Shown: positions 26,154-34,527 of the stretch, one piece after another | Position numbering within the stretch: position 1 is the stretch's first letter | Layout: the number at the start of each line of letters is the position of its first letter | DNA from: Levilactobacillus angrenensis | GTDB taxonomy: Bacteria > Bacillota > Bacilli > Lactobacillales > Lactobacillaceae | Assembly: GCF_003946085.1 (NCBI RefSeq) | Contig: NZ_RHOB01000017.1 | Span: 1-53,184, forward strand | Direction: 5' to 3' | Length of the DNA: 53,184 bases | The notes under the pieces: model-generated | Database searches by the model: none | The model's input: the letters and a program-made list of their open reading frames with translations, nothing else | Told to the model about the DNA's origin: nothing | Program-made: the position numbers and the translations under genes

Positions 26154-26791
26154 CTGAAGGTTGAAAGTATCACTAACGCGGTAATTCCCGAAACAACAGT
26201 GTTCTGTCCACTGAAATTGGTGAAACCAGGAGCCTGCGTCAGCCAGAGATTCCGCCTGCTCTGGGGAACACCTCCAGCCTGAGAAGCGGTCTTCCGGTTC
26301 GCTTGAAAGTCTGGCACAACCCGCCAGTCTCCCAAGTCGTCCCACGCTGTAGGCTGAGAAAGAACCTCAGCCAACACCGTCGACACAGCTGGCTCCATCT
26401 CTATCTGTCTCCGGCAGATTGATGATTATCAGCAACACTGTGTTAGAGACTAGTCGCTAGATCAGCCGCCACCTGGGGCTAAGCCGACTTTTACTGGCAC
26501 ACACACTTGTAGCCGGGAGTCCGCCAAATATGGGTTCAGCCGTGGGAGTTGCCTAAGCGGCATGGTTCTCATGCCACTTAGGCAACTGGCGTCTTTGAGA
26601 CGTGTTCTTCGGCTCAAAGCGAGGCCGAGACCGTTTCCCAGGCTCGGTCCGGTCCGCCCACCGCGTTCCAACCCATAGTTGGCGGACGGTAGGCGGTCAG
26701 TTCTCGCTACGAAGCTGTAAACGACTAATTTTTACGTCATCAGTCGCACGGTAACAATGGTTCCAGCTGATTTCCATCTTTCAACCTTCAG
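26154..26791 (-). repeat. Dispersed structured repeat, locus F: full-length beta-alpha composite with terminal inverted repeats
   Basis: This is the most complete member, 638 bp, between mnmA and DUF1831. It is bounded by a 14-bp inverted repeat, CTGAAGGTTGAAAG at 26154-26167 and its complement at 26778-26791. The left half is the beta module (plus orientation) with basal AGAGAT/ATCTCT (26245-26250, 26397-26402) and hairpin GGCTGAG/CTCAGCC (26352-26358, 26366-26372). The right half is an alpha module in reverse: basal stem 26519-26536 with 26670-26687, hairpins 26547-26561 with 26573-26587, 26593-26599 with 26613-26619, and 26625-26629 with 26643-26647. No gene is encoded. The rest of the 1-kb gap holds the mnmA promoter and the DUF1831 terminator. 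Confidence 0.85.
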
Positions 26792-26856
26792 TTATCAGTT
26801 TTAAGCGGAACCAGTTGCCCTTTGGCGCAGGTTTCAGCCATTTAAAGTTGATGCAC

Positions 26857-26895
26857 AAAAAGAGTTTGGGAGGTTTTGTCCCAAACTCAATTTTT
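26857..26895 (-). terminator. Terminator after the DUF1831 gene
   Basis: GAGTTTGGGA pairs with TCCCAAACTC, followed by TTTTTG on the minus strand. Confidence 0.9.
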
Positions 26896-26904
26896 AGTTA
26901 ACCG

Positions 26905-27249
26905 CTAATCCTTTTTCTTTAAGATTTCACGGTCAATCAAGTTTTGTAAGATAAAGTGGTATTGTTCCACGTTGCCCTCGGCATGGGAACCCTTGAAGAT
27001 GTTGACACGGGCATTGCCAGAGGCATTGGTGGTGGACATCTTGAAGCCGCTGAGGTCTTTGGCCACAACCACCTTGAGCATTTGGTTCTTGTTGTACGGT
27101 GACGTCGGGTCGACCGAGCGTTCCAGCGTGTAGTTGCCGGCATTTGACACTTGGAAACCGACATCCTTTAACGCGTAAGGCTTAATGTTGGGGTGTAAGA
27201 CGTAAGTATCTGTATCCCCCGTAACCTTCATTTCTTTTTCAAACAACAT
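26905..27249 (-). CDS. DUF1831-family protein
   Basis: A 114-residue soluble protein of the DUF1831 family, recognised from its size, its place directly behind a cysteine desulfurase gene and its sequence style (YALKDVGFQVSNAGNYTLER, LDLIG-free, ending ILKKKD). It has no Cys, so it cannot itself carry sulfur. Its ATG follows the desulfurase stop by one base, and GAGGTG inside the end of that gene is the ribosome site, so translation is coupled. A helper role for the desulfurase in tRNA thiolation is inferred from this constant neighbourhood. Confidence 0.82.
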   Translation of the reverse strand: MLFEKEMKVTGDTDTYVLHPNIKPYALKDVGFQVSNAGNYTLERSVDPTSPYNKNQMLKVVVAKDLSGFKMSTTNASGNARVNIFKGSHAEGNVEQYHFILQNLIDREILKKKD

Positions 27250-27250
27250 G

Positions 27251-28447
27251 TTACTTCACCTCTGTCTTTGAAAGTCGCTGAACGATGGCACTCACGTTCT
27301 TCACGAAAGCGTCGATATCAGCGCTAGTCGTTTGGCTCCCAAAGGATAACCGAATCGACTCGGCAATCCGCGGACTGTCTTCGCCAAACATGGCCGTCAA
27401 AACGTGTGACGGTTCGATGGACCCCGCCGTGCAGGCTGACCCACCGGACACGGCAATGCCCGCCAGATCCAGGTTCGTTTGCATCACGTAGGTCGAAATG
27501 CCCTTGATCCAAATATTCAAGACGTGCTCTAAGTTGTCACCGGTCAATGAGCCATTGATCTCAAAATCAACGCCGTTAGCCTTGAGGCCTTGAACGACTT
27601 GTTCCTTGAAACCGTGGAACCGGGCCCGCTTTTCTGCCTTAACTTCGGGCGTCAACAGCTTGGCAGCGACCGCCATTCCGGCAATGGCTGGCACGTTTTC
27701 AGTCCCCGCCCGTCGCTTTTCTTCTTGGTCGCCCCCCTTGATCAAACTGGGGAAGTTGACCCCTTCACGTTTGTACAAGAAGCCAATCATCTTGGGACCG
27801 TTGATCTTGTGGGCCGACGTCGACAGCATGTCGATGTGGTCGCGTTGCACGTCGATGTCCAGTGACCCGTAGGCCTGAACCGCATCGGTGTGGAACCAAG
27901 CTTGGTGGTCCTTTAAGATTTCACCAATCTCGTGAATTGGCATCCGACTGCCGACCTCATTGTTGCCCATCATGATGGTGACCAGAATGGTGTCATCCCG
28001 TAGCGCCGCTTTGAAATCATCCAGACTGATGCGCCCGTGTTCGTCAACGGGGAGATAGGTCACGTCAAAGCCCTGTTCCTCCAAGGCGTGAAGTGGCCGC
28101 AAGACAGCTTCGTGTTCGATTGCCGTGGTAATGATGTGCTTACCCAGGCTTTGCCGAGCAATCGCCGTTTGGGTAATCGCCGTGTTATCACTTTCGCTAC
28201 CACCACTGGTGAAGATGATCTCTTCATCGTGAGCCGCGTTGATGCTCTTGGCGATGACCTGACGACTATTTTCCATGACCGTGTGCGCTTGGCGACCCAA
28301 GCCGTATAGCGTTGAGGCGTTGCCGTACACGTTGGCCATCTTGTCGACCATTTCATTTAAAACTTCCGGAGCCATCGGTGTGGTGGCCGCGTTGTCCAGG
28401 TAGATTTCCCGGACGGCATTACTGTTATCAATGTGAATCTCTTGCAC
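27251..28447 (-). CDS. Cysteine desulfurase (NifS/IscS type)
   Basis: This PLP enzyme takes sulfur from cysteine as a persulfide, for tRNA thiolation and other acceptors. It has 398 residues of the class-V aminotransferase fold: YLDNAATTPMAPEVL near the start, TSGGSESDNTAI, FHTDAVQAYG, the PLP Lys in STSAHKINGPK, and the mobile active-site Cys in GGSACTAGSIEPSHVL. The loop length fits the NifS/IscS (group I) type. It starts at GTG with AGGAGG eight bases before. Tight order mtnN, desulfurase, DUF1831 and then mnmA suggests delivery of sulfur to MnmA, as known for the desulfurase next to mnmA in B. subtilis. Confidence 0.94.
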   Translation of the reverse strand: MQEIHIDNSNAVREIYLDNAATTPMAPEVLNEMVDKMANVYGNASTLYGLGRQAHTVMENSRQVIAKSINAAHDEEIIFTSGGSESDNTAITQTAIARQSLGKHIITTAIEHEAVLRPLHALEEQGFDVTYLPVDEHGRISLDDFKAALRDDTILVTIMMGNNEVGSRMPIHEIGEILKDHQAWFHTDAVQAYGSLDIDVQRDHIDMLSTSAHKINGPKMIGFLYKREGVNFPSLIKGGDQEEKRRAGTENVPAIAGMAVAAKLLTPEVKAEKRARFHGFKEQVVQGLKANGVDFEINGSLTGDNLEHVLNIWIKGISTYVMQTNLDLAGIAVSGGSACTAGSIEPSHVLTAMFGEDSPRIAESIRLSFGSQTTSADIDAFVKNVSAIVQRLSKTEVK

Positions 28448-28471
28448 CCTAAAAACCTCCTGAAAGACCCG

Positions 28472-29164
28472 CTAGTTCTGTGCGGCTAGCAAGGCCAGTA
28501 ACATTTGTGCAGAGCGGTGCCCCGCGTCAATAATAAAGTCATCAAAGTTTACGCCGGAATCATTGTCGGCGTTGTCGGACATGGCCCGAACCACCACGTA
28601 AGGTACGTCAAATTGGTGGGCAACTTGGCCCACGGCGGCCCCTTCCATTTCACCGGATAAGGCGTCTGGGAAGTGGCTCATGATGTCCTTGATGGTCTCG
28701 GGACTGTTTAAGAATTGGTCACCGGATACGATCAGGCCCAGCTTGGTCTTCAAGCCCGTATTGGCCGCAGCCGCCACGATTTTTTCGCCCCATTCTTTGG
28801 ACGCTTCGAAACGTGCTGGTTGTTGTGGCAATTGACCGTATTCGTAGCCAAAGGCCCGGGCGTCAGCATCGTGGTAAGCCGTTTCGGTGGAAACCACCAC
28901 GTCACCAATGTTCAAGTCCGGTGCCAAGGCCCCAGCAGAACCGGAGTTAATGACGATGTCCACGTCAAATTGCGTGATCAGCAGGGCCGTCGTTAAGCCG
29001 GCTTCAACCTTACCAATACCCGAACGCACTAAGACCACGCTTTGGTTGTGGATAGTCCCTTGGTAAAATTCCAACCCGTGAATACTGGTCGTTTGGGCGT
29101 TGTCGAGTGCTTCGTGCAGTTCCTTGATTTCTTCTTCCATGGCGCAGAGAATGCCAAATGTCAT
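28472..29164 (-). CDS. mtnN: 5-prime-methylthioadenosine/S-adenosylhomocysteine nucleosidase
   Basis: It hydrolyses MTA and S-adenosylhomocysteine to adenine plus the thioribosyl sugar, in methyl-cycle recycling and AI-2 precursor formation. The 230 residues match the family. FGILCAMEEEI at the start carries the conserved Glu, NSGSAGAL the nucleobase contact, and SGEMEGAAVGQVA with AMSDNAD the Glu and Asp of the active site. AGGAGT lies 11 bases before the ATG. It is 24 bases upstream of the desulfurase gene, so both are likely on one transcript. The homocysteine and sulfur link fits the neighbour. Confidence 0.95.
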   Translation of the reverse strand: MTFGILCAMEEEIKELHEALDNAQTTSIHGLEFYQGTIHNQSVVLVRSGIGKVEAGLTTALLITQFDVDIVINSGSAGALAPDLNIGDVVVSTETAYHDADARAFGYEYGQLPQQPARFEASKEWGEKIVAAAANTGLKTKLGLIVSGDQFLNSPETIKDIMSHFPDALSGEMEGAAVGQVAHQFDVPYVVVRAMSDNADNDSGVNFDDFIIDAGHRSAQMLLALLAAQN

Positions 29165-29213
29165 GTCTTGTGTCCACTCCTATTCGTTTTGTCTTTTCAT
29201 TGTTAATTGTGAT

Positions 29214-29276
29214 GGTTGTCCGCCTGCCGTTGCGCGAAAATGGGCGGGAACGCGGTGGACGGACCGGTTGTCACGG
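29214..29276 (+). repeat. Dispersed structured repeat, locus J (5-prime arm only)
   Basis: CCGCCT, then GCCGTTGCGCGAAAAT (29226-29241), then GGGAACGCGGTGGACGGACC align with the left end of an alpha module. The 16-base core is identical to both arms of locus G. The remainder is missing. It lies inside the Nudix-to-mtnN gene string rather than between transcription units. Confidence 0.65.
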
Positions 29277-29286
29277 CCACGTTGCT

Positions 29287-29586
29287 TTAGTCTAAAAAGA
29301 ACAGAATCAAATACACCGCCACAATCAAGAGCACCAGCCAGAAGATAGCCCAGTTCAGGCGGGTCTTCAGTCGCTGTTGCTTACTGTCGGCTGGACTGAC
29401 GCGTTGTTCGTGAACGTTGTCGTCATCATCTGGTGTGGCCCCACCGTGGTTGCGGGCGTATTCTTTTTCGACTTGAACGCGCTTGCGGTCACGTTCTTGA
29501 AACTCTTTTTCGGCCTGTTCCTGTTCCCGGCGGTAATCCGCGCGGGTCTTGGGTTGGTGAGTGTCTTGCTCGTCATCTGGATGCAT
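29287..29586 (-). CDS. Small single-pass membrane protein with charged coiled N-terminus
   Basis: 99 residues: a highly charged, probably helical N-terminal two thirds (RADYRREQEQAEKEFQERDR and a DDDD patch) followed by one C-terminal membrane helix (WAIFWLVLLIVAVYLILFF). The topology is likely a tail anchor with the charged part in the cytoplasm. ATG at 29586 is preferred over the upstream GTG, since AGGTG lies six bases before it. The GTG version would overlap that site. Its start lies about ten bases after the Nudix stop and mtnN follows, so it belongs to that operon. Function unknown; a similar small gene is common at this place in lactobacilli. Confidence 0.8.
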   Translation of the reverse strand: MHPDDEQDTHQPKTRADYRREQEQAEKEFQERDRKRVQVEKEYARNHGGATPDDDDNVHEQRVSPADSKQQRLKTRLNWAIFWLVLLIVAVYLILFFLD

Positions 29587-29595
29587 CGCTGTCAC

Positions 29596-30138
29596 CTACT
29601 TTTGTAATAACCAGTAATAGATGGCCGTAATCGTCTTGGCGTCATTGATCTCGCCGCTGTCGATCATGGCCTTCGCCTGATCTTTAGTGACCGTCAAGAG
29701 TTCCAGGTTTTCCCCTTGGTCTCGCGGTAATTCCGTGGTGACCGGCTTCAAATCAGTTGCCAAAAAGAGCGTCATGTATTCGTCAGAAAACCCAACGCTG
29801 GAATAAAATCCGGTAATTCGTTTTAAATTGCCTGGTTGGTAACGAATTTCTTCATTGAGCTCACGCATCACGGCGTGTTCCACGTTGTCCGCATCCCGGC
29901 TGTCCAATTTACCAGCAGGGATTTCCAACGTGGCAGCCGCGATTGGCGCACGCCATTGCCGTTCCAAAATCATCTTGTTGTCGGCGGTCAGGGCTAAAAT
30001 GCCCACGGCCCCCGCGTGACGCACAATTTCACGAGTCGCCGTATCGCCATTGGGCAAGCGAACTTGTTGCCGTTCCAGCTTAACAATGACGCCATCGTAC
30101 AATTCTTCAGTTGACTCAACGTGTTCTTCCAAATCCAT
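29596..30138 (-). CDS. nudF: Nudix hydrolase, ADP-ribose pyrophosphatase type
   Basis: A 180-residue Nudix enzyme that should split ADP-ribose into AMP and ribose 5-phosphate. The Nudix helix is clear (ElPAGKLDSRDAD..., then AVMRELNEEI), with two extra residues between Gly and the first Glu compared with B. subtilis NudF, and Arg instead of the usual Gly after EEI. The C-terminus has GFSDEYMTLFLA, a hallmark of the ADP-ribose branch. GAGGAGG seven bases before the ATG lies inside the end of the cold-shock gene, so the two are translationally coupled. The exact substrate is inferred. Confidence 0.88.
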   Translation of the reverse strand: MDLEEHVESTEELYDGVIVKLERQQVRLPNGDTATREIVRHAGAVGILALTADNKMILERQWRAPIAAATLEIPAGKLDSRDADNVEHAVMRELNEEIRYQPGNLKRITGFYSSVGFSDEYMTLFLATDLKPVTTELPRDQGENLELLTVTKDQAKAMIDSGEINDAKTITAIYYWLLQK

Positions 30139-30140
30139 TA

Positions 30141-30365
30141 TTACGCCTCCTCGCTACTCCCCGTCACAACAGGGGTAACCTTTGCCGCTTGGAGACCACG
30201 CATGCCTTGAACAATCACAAATTGCACGGTTTGACCCACTTCTAGCTTCTTGAACCCTTCACCAACGATGGCCGTGTAGTACACGAACACGTCGCCGTCT
30301 GCGGGCGTGGTGATGAAACCAAAACCGCGTTGTTCACTGTAACTCTTTACTTTTCCGGTTAACAT
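30141..30365 (-). CDS. Cold-shock-domain protein
   Basis: 74 residues of a CspA-type single-strand nucleic-acid-binding barrel. RNP-1 is RGFGFIT and RNP-2 is DVFVYY, with Tyr where CspA has His. KSYSEQ replaces the usual KWFN, and the tail is Ser/Glu-rich, so it is a divergent member. The frame is open 26 codons further, but GGGAGG eight bases before the ATG at 30365 and the normal CspA start MLTGKVK fix the N-terminus. It is the first gene of the operon with nudF, the small membrane protein and probably mtnN onwards. Its transcript leader is short. Confidence 0.88.
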   Translation of the reverse strand: MLTGKVKSYSEQRGFGFITTPADGDVFVYYTAIVGEGFKKLEVGQTVQFVIVQGMRGLQAAKVTPVVTGSSEEA

Positions 30366-30392
30366 GCTTGATTCCTCCCATACATAGTCCAA

Positions 30393-30421
30393 ATTATACT
30401 CGCTTGACCAGTCGACCGCAA
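30393..30421 (-). promoter_or_regulatory. Sigma-A promoter of the csp-nudF operon
   Basis: TTGCGG (30416-30421), 17 bases, consensus TATAAT (30393-30398) on the minus strand, 28 bases before the csp start. Confidence 0.8.
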
Positions 30422-30469
30422 ACAATGGTCCTCCACTTAGCATTTCCTTTTAAAATGGTCACCCTAATA

Positions 30470-31022
30470 CCGCCTGCCGTTGCGCGAAAATGGTACCCCG
30501 TCTCGCCAGATGTCTGCGGCTGCCAGGGGTTCCGCCTGCTATGGGGAACGGCTCCAGCCAAGAGGCGGGCTTCCACCTCGCTTTGAAGCCTCGCAAAGTC
30601 CGCAAGTCTCCAAAGTCGTCCCACGCTGTAGGCTGAGACAAGACCTCAGCCAACACCGTCGTCACAGCTGGCTCCACCCCTGGCTGCCTCCGACAGGCTG
30701 GTGATTATCAGCAACACTGTGTTAGGGACCAGTAGCTAGATCAGCTGCCACTTGGAGCTAAGTCGACTTTTACTGGCACGCACATCTGTAGCCGAGAGTC
30801 CGCCAAATATGGGTTCAGCCGTGGGAGTTATCTTAGCGGCGCGGTTCATGCCGCTTAGATAACTGGCGTCTTTGAGACGTGACCTGCGGCTCAAAGGCGA
30901 GGCGTCGAGACCGTTCTTTGGCTCGACCCGTCCGTCCCAGCGTTCCAACCCATATTTGGCGGACGGTAGGCGGCTAGTCTTCACTAAGATGCTGTAACCG
31001 ACTAATTTTCGCGCAACGGCAA
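30470..31022 (-). repeat. Dispersed structured repeat, locus G: beta-alpha composite
   Basis: This second composite is between ileS and the csp promoter. Outer arms GCCGTTGCGCGAAAAT (30476-30491) and the exact complement (31005-31020) can pair over 16 bp. Beta module (plus): basal 30518-30530 with 30676-30688 (12 of 13), hairpin GGCTGAG/CTCAGCC (30631-30637, 30645-30651). Alpha module (reverse): basal stem 30798-30815 with 30947-30964, perfect 18 bp; hairpin 30826-30840 with 30850-30864, perfect 15 bp (AGTTATCTTAGCGGC); CTTTGAG/CTCAAAG (30870-30876, 30890-30896); GTCGAG/CTCGAC (30904-30909, 30922-30927). It is the best-paired copy. Confidence 0.88.
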
Positions 31023-31046
31023 GGCAACCATGACACTGTTGCTGAC

Positions 31047-31075
31047 AAAAAATGCCGGCCACCAATAACTGGCAG
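31047..31075 (-). terminator. Probable terminator after ileS
   Basis: TGCC...GGCA arms with partial inner pairing are followed by six T on the minus strand, 20-45 bases after the ileS stop. The stem is imperfect. Confidence 0.55.
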
Positions 31076-31093
31076 TCGACATTTTGCTAGAGC

Positions 31094-33907
31094 TTATTTT
31101 TCTTCAAAGCCTTCAGTTGCCGTTTCAGGGTAGTTGGCCCGAACGATTGCGGCACAGCGGGCACAGAAGTGTGGGTAGTCTGAATCACTACCGACATCTT
31201 CCTTGACCAACCGACACCGTTCGCAAACCTCACCAGCCGCTGGCGTTACCTTAACGGCCACGTGGTCGAAGGTCAACGCGTCAGCTGGGGCATCTGCCAA
31301 CTTGGCGATGTCCAAACCAGAAACCAAGAGAATCTGTTGAACGTTGACGTTGAGCTTGTCTAATAAGGCTTGCGTGTCGTCATCGACGTACAGATCAAGA
31401 TGCGCTTCGGCAGCCTTCCCAATCAATTTCGCGTCCCGAGCTTCTTCCAACGCCTTCAAGACGTGGCTCCGCAGGTTCATGAAATGATCCCAGGCAGACT
31501 TGTGGTCATCATCTTCTACTTCATTGGCATCAGTCATATCCAGCACAGCTGGCATTTCAGCTAATTGTACGAAGTCTTCTGGTTCTTTCAAGAAGCCCCA
31601 GATTTCTTCGGCCGTGTGTGGCAGGATTGGCGTGATCAACTTGGTCAAGTTGACGGCAATTTGGTAGAAGACCGTTTGCATGGAGCGCCGAGCTGGACTG
31701 TCTTCAGCTTCGATATACAAGATATCTTTGGCAAAGTCCAGGTAGAAGGCGGACAGGTCACTAACGACAAAATTGATCAATTCCTTGTAGATGTTCAGGA
31801 AGTCAAAGTGGTTGTAATGGTCTTCCACGCTCTTGGTAAAGGCGTTTAGCTTGTACAGCATGTGCCGGTCAACGGCCGTCAACTGGTCAGTGGCCACAGC
31901 ATCCGTCTTGGGATCAAAGTCACTGGTGTTAGCCAACAGGTAACGCATCGTGTTCCGCAGCTTCTTGTAGCTGTCAGAAATCTTCACGAAGGATTCTGTT
32001 GAGACCCGCACGTCGGCTGAAGTATCCACAGAAGTGACCCAGAGGCGAACGATGTCGGCCCCCATCTTCTTGATGATTTCATCAGGCGCAATCGTGTTCC
32101 CGATGGACTTGGACATCTTGTGACCGTCCTTATCCAGCGTAAACCCTTGCGAAACGACCTGCTTGTACGGAGCCTTCCCAGTAGCGGCAACACTCGTGAT
32201 TAAACTCGAGTTGAACCAGCCACGGTATTGGTCAGAACCTTCCAAGTAAAGGTCGGCCGGGAAGTCCAGGTAGTCGCGTTCCGCCAGAACACCTTGGTGA
32301 GACGAACCGGAATCAAACCAAACATCCATGATGTCGTTTTCCTTCGTGAATTCGCCATTTGGTGAGTGTTCACTGGTGAAGCCTTCTGGTAAGAGGTCCT
32401 TGGCTTCGCGTTTGAACCAAATGTTGGAGCCGTACTTGCCAAAGAGATCAGCCACGTGGTTGACCGTTTCTGGCGTGATGATAGCTTCTCCATCTTCACC
32501 ATAGAAGATTGGTAGCGGCACACCCCAGACCCGTTGCCGGGAAATAACCCAGTCGCCACGGTCCTTGATCATGTTTTCCAAACGACGCTTACCCCAATCT
32601 GGTTGGAATTTCACGTCCTTTAAGCTGGCTAAGATTTCATCACGAATCTTGTCGACAGAAGCGAACCACTGTGGCGTTGCCCGGAAGATGACGGGCTTCT
32701 TCGTCCGCCAATCGAATGGGTAGCTGTGTTCGTATGGCATGTACTTCAGTAAAGCGTTGACTGCTTTTAATTTATCCAAAGCAATCTGGTTAGCATCTTC
32801 ATAGAACACACCGTCAAAGTCTTCGCCGGCTTCAGCGGTCATGTACCCTTGATCATTCACGGGTACTAAGACTGGCAAGTTGTAAAGCTTACCCACGTTA
32901 AAGTCATCTTCCCCTAAACCTGGTGCGGTATGAACCAAACCAGTCCCGGAGTCAGTCGTAACGAAGTCCCCTAACATCACGACCAGTTTCCGGTCGGCGA
33001 TGAATGGGTGTTGGGCAATGATGTTATCCATCTCTTGGCCCATCACGGTCTTCAAGACCTTAACGTCTTGCCAACCGAAACGTTCCGCATTTTCAGCGAC
33101 TAAATCACTGGCCAGCACGAATTTCCGGTCCTCGCCAGCGGGTTGCACAACGGCATATTCGATCCCCGCATCGATGGTGATCCCTTCAGAACCCGGAATC
33201 GTCCATGGCGTCGTAGTCCAGACAACCAGGTACGTATCGTCGTCTAAGACCCCCTTGCCGTCAACGACCTTTTCGCCGTAAAACGCGGATGGTGAGGTCA
33301 CATCATGGTATTCAACTTCGGCTTCAGCCATAGCTGATTCGGAAGACCATGACCAGTAAACCGGCCGCTTACCTTTATAGATCAAACCGCGCTTGGCAAA
33401 TTCACCAAAGACCCGCACTTCAGCGGCTTCAAATTCAGGCTTCAAGGTCAAGTAAGGCCGGTCCCAGTCAGCCGCAACACCTAGGCGTTTGAACCCATCA
33501 CGTTGCAAGTTCACTTGCTTCAAGGCGTAGTCACGACACAGGTCACGGAATTCAGCCGTGGACATCTTCTTGCGGTCGTAGCCGGCCTTGGTCAGTTGTT
33601 GTTCGATTGGTAATCCGTGGGTATCCCAACCAGGAACGTAAGGTGCCCGGTAGCCGCTCATTGATTTGAAACGAACGATGATATCCTTGGAAATCTTGTT
33701 CATAGCATGGCCCATGTGAATCGGACCATTGGCGTATGGCGGCCCATCATGGAGAATAAAGGTGGGCTTCCCTTCATTTAATTTTTGCCGGGCTTCGTAA
33801 ATCTTGTTTTCAGCCCAGATCTTTTGCCGGTCAACTTCTTTGACTGGTAAATTTCCGCGCATTTTAAACTTGGTCTTACCCAGGTTAAGCGTGTCTTTCA
33901 CTCGCAT
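31094..33907 (-). CDS. ileS: Isoleucyl-tRNA synthetase
   Basis: Charges isoleucine tRNA. 937 residues, class I. The HIGH motif appears as [10 protein letters not shown] (about 62-71), KMSKS as [11 protein letters not shown] (about 600). The large editing domain lies between them ([27 protein letters not shown]). A C-terminal zinc module ([12 protein letters not shown] and [10 protein letters not shown]) marks the bacterial, mupirocin-sensitive-type form. AAGGAGG nine bases before the ATG. It is controlled by the T-box at 34289-34515. An unusual feature is a repeat element in the leader between T-box and gene. divIVA lies just upstream on the same strand, and partial read-through from the dcw cluster is possible. 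Confidence 0.98.
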   Translation of the reverse strand: MRVKDTLNLGKTKFKMRGNLPVKEVDRQKIWAENKIYEARQKLNEGKPTFILHDGPPYANGPIHMGHAMNKISKDIIVRFKSMSGYRAPYVPGWDTHGLPIEQQLTKAGYDRKKMSTAEFRDLCRDYALKQVNLQRDGFKRLGVAADWDRPYLTLKPEFEAAEVRVFGEFAKRGLIYKGKRPVYWSWSSESAMAEAEVEYHDVTSPSAFYGEKVVDGKGVLDDDTYLVVWTTTPWTIPGSEGITIDAGIEYAVVQPAGEDRKFVLASDLVAENAERFGWQDVKVLKTVMGQEMDNIIAQHPFIADRKLVVMLGDFVTTDSGTGLVHTAPGLGEDDFNVGKLYNLPVLVPVNDQGYMTAEAGEDFDGVFYEDANQIALDKLKAVNALLKYMPYEHSYPFDWRTKKPVIFRATPQWFASVDKIRDEILASLKDVKFQPDWGKRRLENMIKDRGDWVISRQRVWGVPLPIFYGEDGEAIITPETVNHVADLFGKYGSNIWFKREAKDLLPEGFTSEHSPNGEFTKENDIMDVWFDSGSSHQGVLAERDYLDFPADLYLEGSDQYRGWFNSSLITSVAATGKAPYKQVVSQGFTLDKDGHKMSKSIGNTIAPDEIIKKMGADIVRLWVTSVDTSADVRVSTESFVKISDSYKKLRNTMRYLLANTSDFDPKTDAVATDQLTAVDRHMLYKLNAFTKSVEDHYNHFDFLNIYKELINFVVSDLSAFYLDFAKDILYIEAEDSPARRSMQTVFYQIAVNLTKLITPILPHTAEEIWGFLKEPEDFVQLAEMPAVLDMTDANEVEDDDHKSAWDHFMNLRSHVLKALEEARDAKLIGKAAEAHLDLYVDDDTQALLDKLNVNVQQILLVSGLDIAKLADAPADALTFDHVAVKVTPAAGEVCERCRLVKEDVGSDSDYPHFCARCAAIVRANYPETATEGFEEK

Positions 33908-34044
33908 ACCGTGTTTCCTCCTTAAAATTTTTGTTCCTCGGTTGGTGAACCGGTGAGCTCAAGCCATCCGGCCTCAGCTCACCGGTCAACCGACCGCTTT
34001 GTTTACATGTCGTTAAATGACGCCTACCGCAGCGCCCAATTCGA

Positions 34045-34280
34045 TTGCCCAAACCAGTTGCCTGCGGCTGCCAGGGGTTCCGCCTGCTATGGGGAGCCAA
34101 AAAGCGGGCTTCCGGTTCGCTTGAAAGCCTCGCAAAATTCACGAGTCTCTCAAGTCGTCCCACGCTGTAGGCTGAGAAAGAACCTCAGCCAACACTGTCG
34201 ACACAGCTGGTGCCACCCTTTGGCTCAATCCGCCCACAGCGTTCTAACCCATATTTGGCGTCGCGGGCAGCGGCCAGCAG
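34045..34280 (-). repeat. Dispersed structured repeat, locus H, in the ileS leader (composite with alpha core deleted)
   Basis: Beta module with CTGCGGCTGCCAGGGG start, GCTTGAAAG/CTCTCAAG arms and hairpin GGCTGAG/CTCAGCC (34170-34176, 34184-34190). It then jumps from CACAGCTGG to CCCTTTGGCTC, the loop and one basal arm (AACCCATATTTGGCG) of a reversed alpha module; the alpha hairpins and second arm are gone. It lies between the T-box terminator and the ileS start, so it is part of the read-through mRNA leader. Confidence 0.8.
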
Positions 34281-34288
34281 AGCACAAA

Positions 34289-34515
34289 CAAAAAAACGGC
34301 CTCGTCGCTAGGGACGAAGTCGTTTTCGTGGTACCACCCAAATTTAGTGCGCCCCGCCTAAGCGAGACTCACCCTCAAACGACGTAACGTGCCGTTCACG
34401 CTGTAGCTTACTATTGGTTCAGCCACAGGGCTTTTAAAAGTGATACCAACCAAAAAGAGTGGGTGTTAGCCTTCCACCGTCGCTAACTCGCTAGAACCAT
34501 CTTTTCGTTGGGCGT
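34289..34515 (-). promoter_or_regulatory. T-box riboswitch, isoleucine type, with terminator
   Basis: This tRNA-sensing leader lies upstream of ileS. On the minus strand the conserved T-box TGGTACCACG is at 34327-34336. It is followed by the terminator AACGACTTCGTC/GACGAGGCCGTT with seven T (34289-34326). The 3-prime end of the divIVA gene lies just before it. A candidate specifier codon ATC (Ile) lies at 34442-34444 within GGTATCACT, in the stem-I region. Uncharged tRNA-Ile should stabilise the antiterminator and switch ileS on. The exact 5-prime end and the promoter are not clear; the promoter may lie in the divIVA 3-prime part. Confidence 0.9.
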
Positions 34516-34527
34516 CTTTCTCAGTGC

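Noticed and set aside
26103..26671. Three minus-strand frames of 69-83 codons over locus F
   Set aside because: They have similar counterparts over loci G, H and B only because the DNA repeats; frames differ between copies, ribosome sites are missing, and base changes follow stem pairing rather than codons.
30394..31065. Frames of 72-109 codons over locus G
   Set aside because: Same reason: shadows of the structured repeat, no ribosome site and no codon-like substitution pattern.
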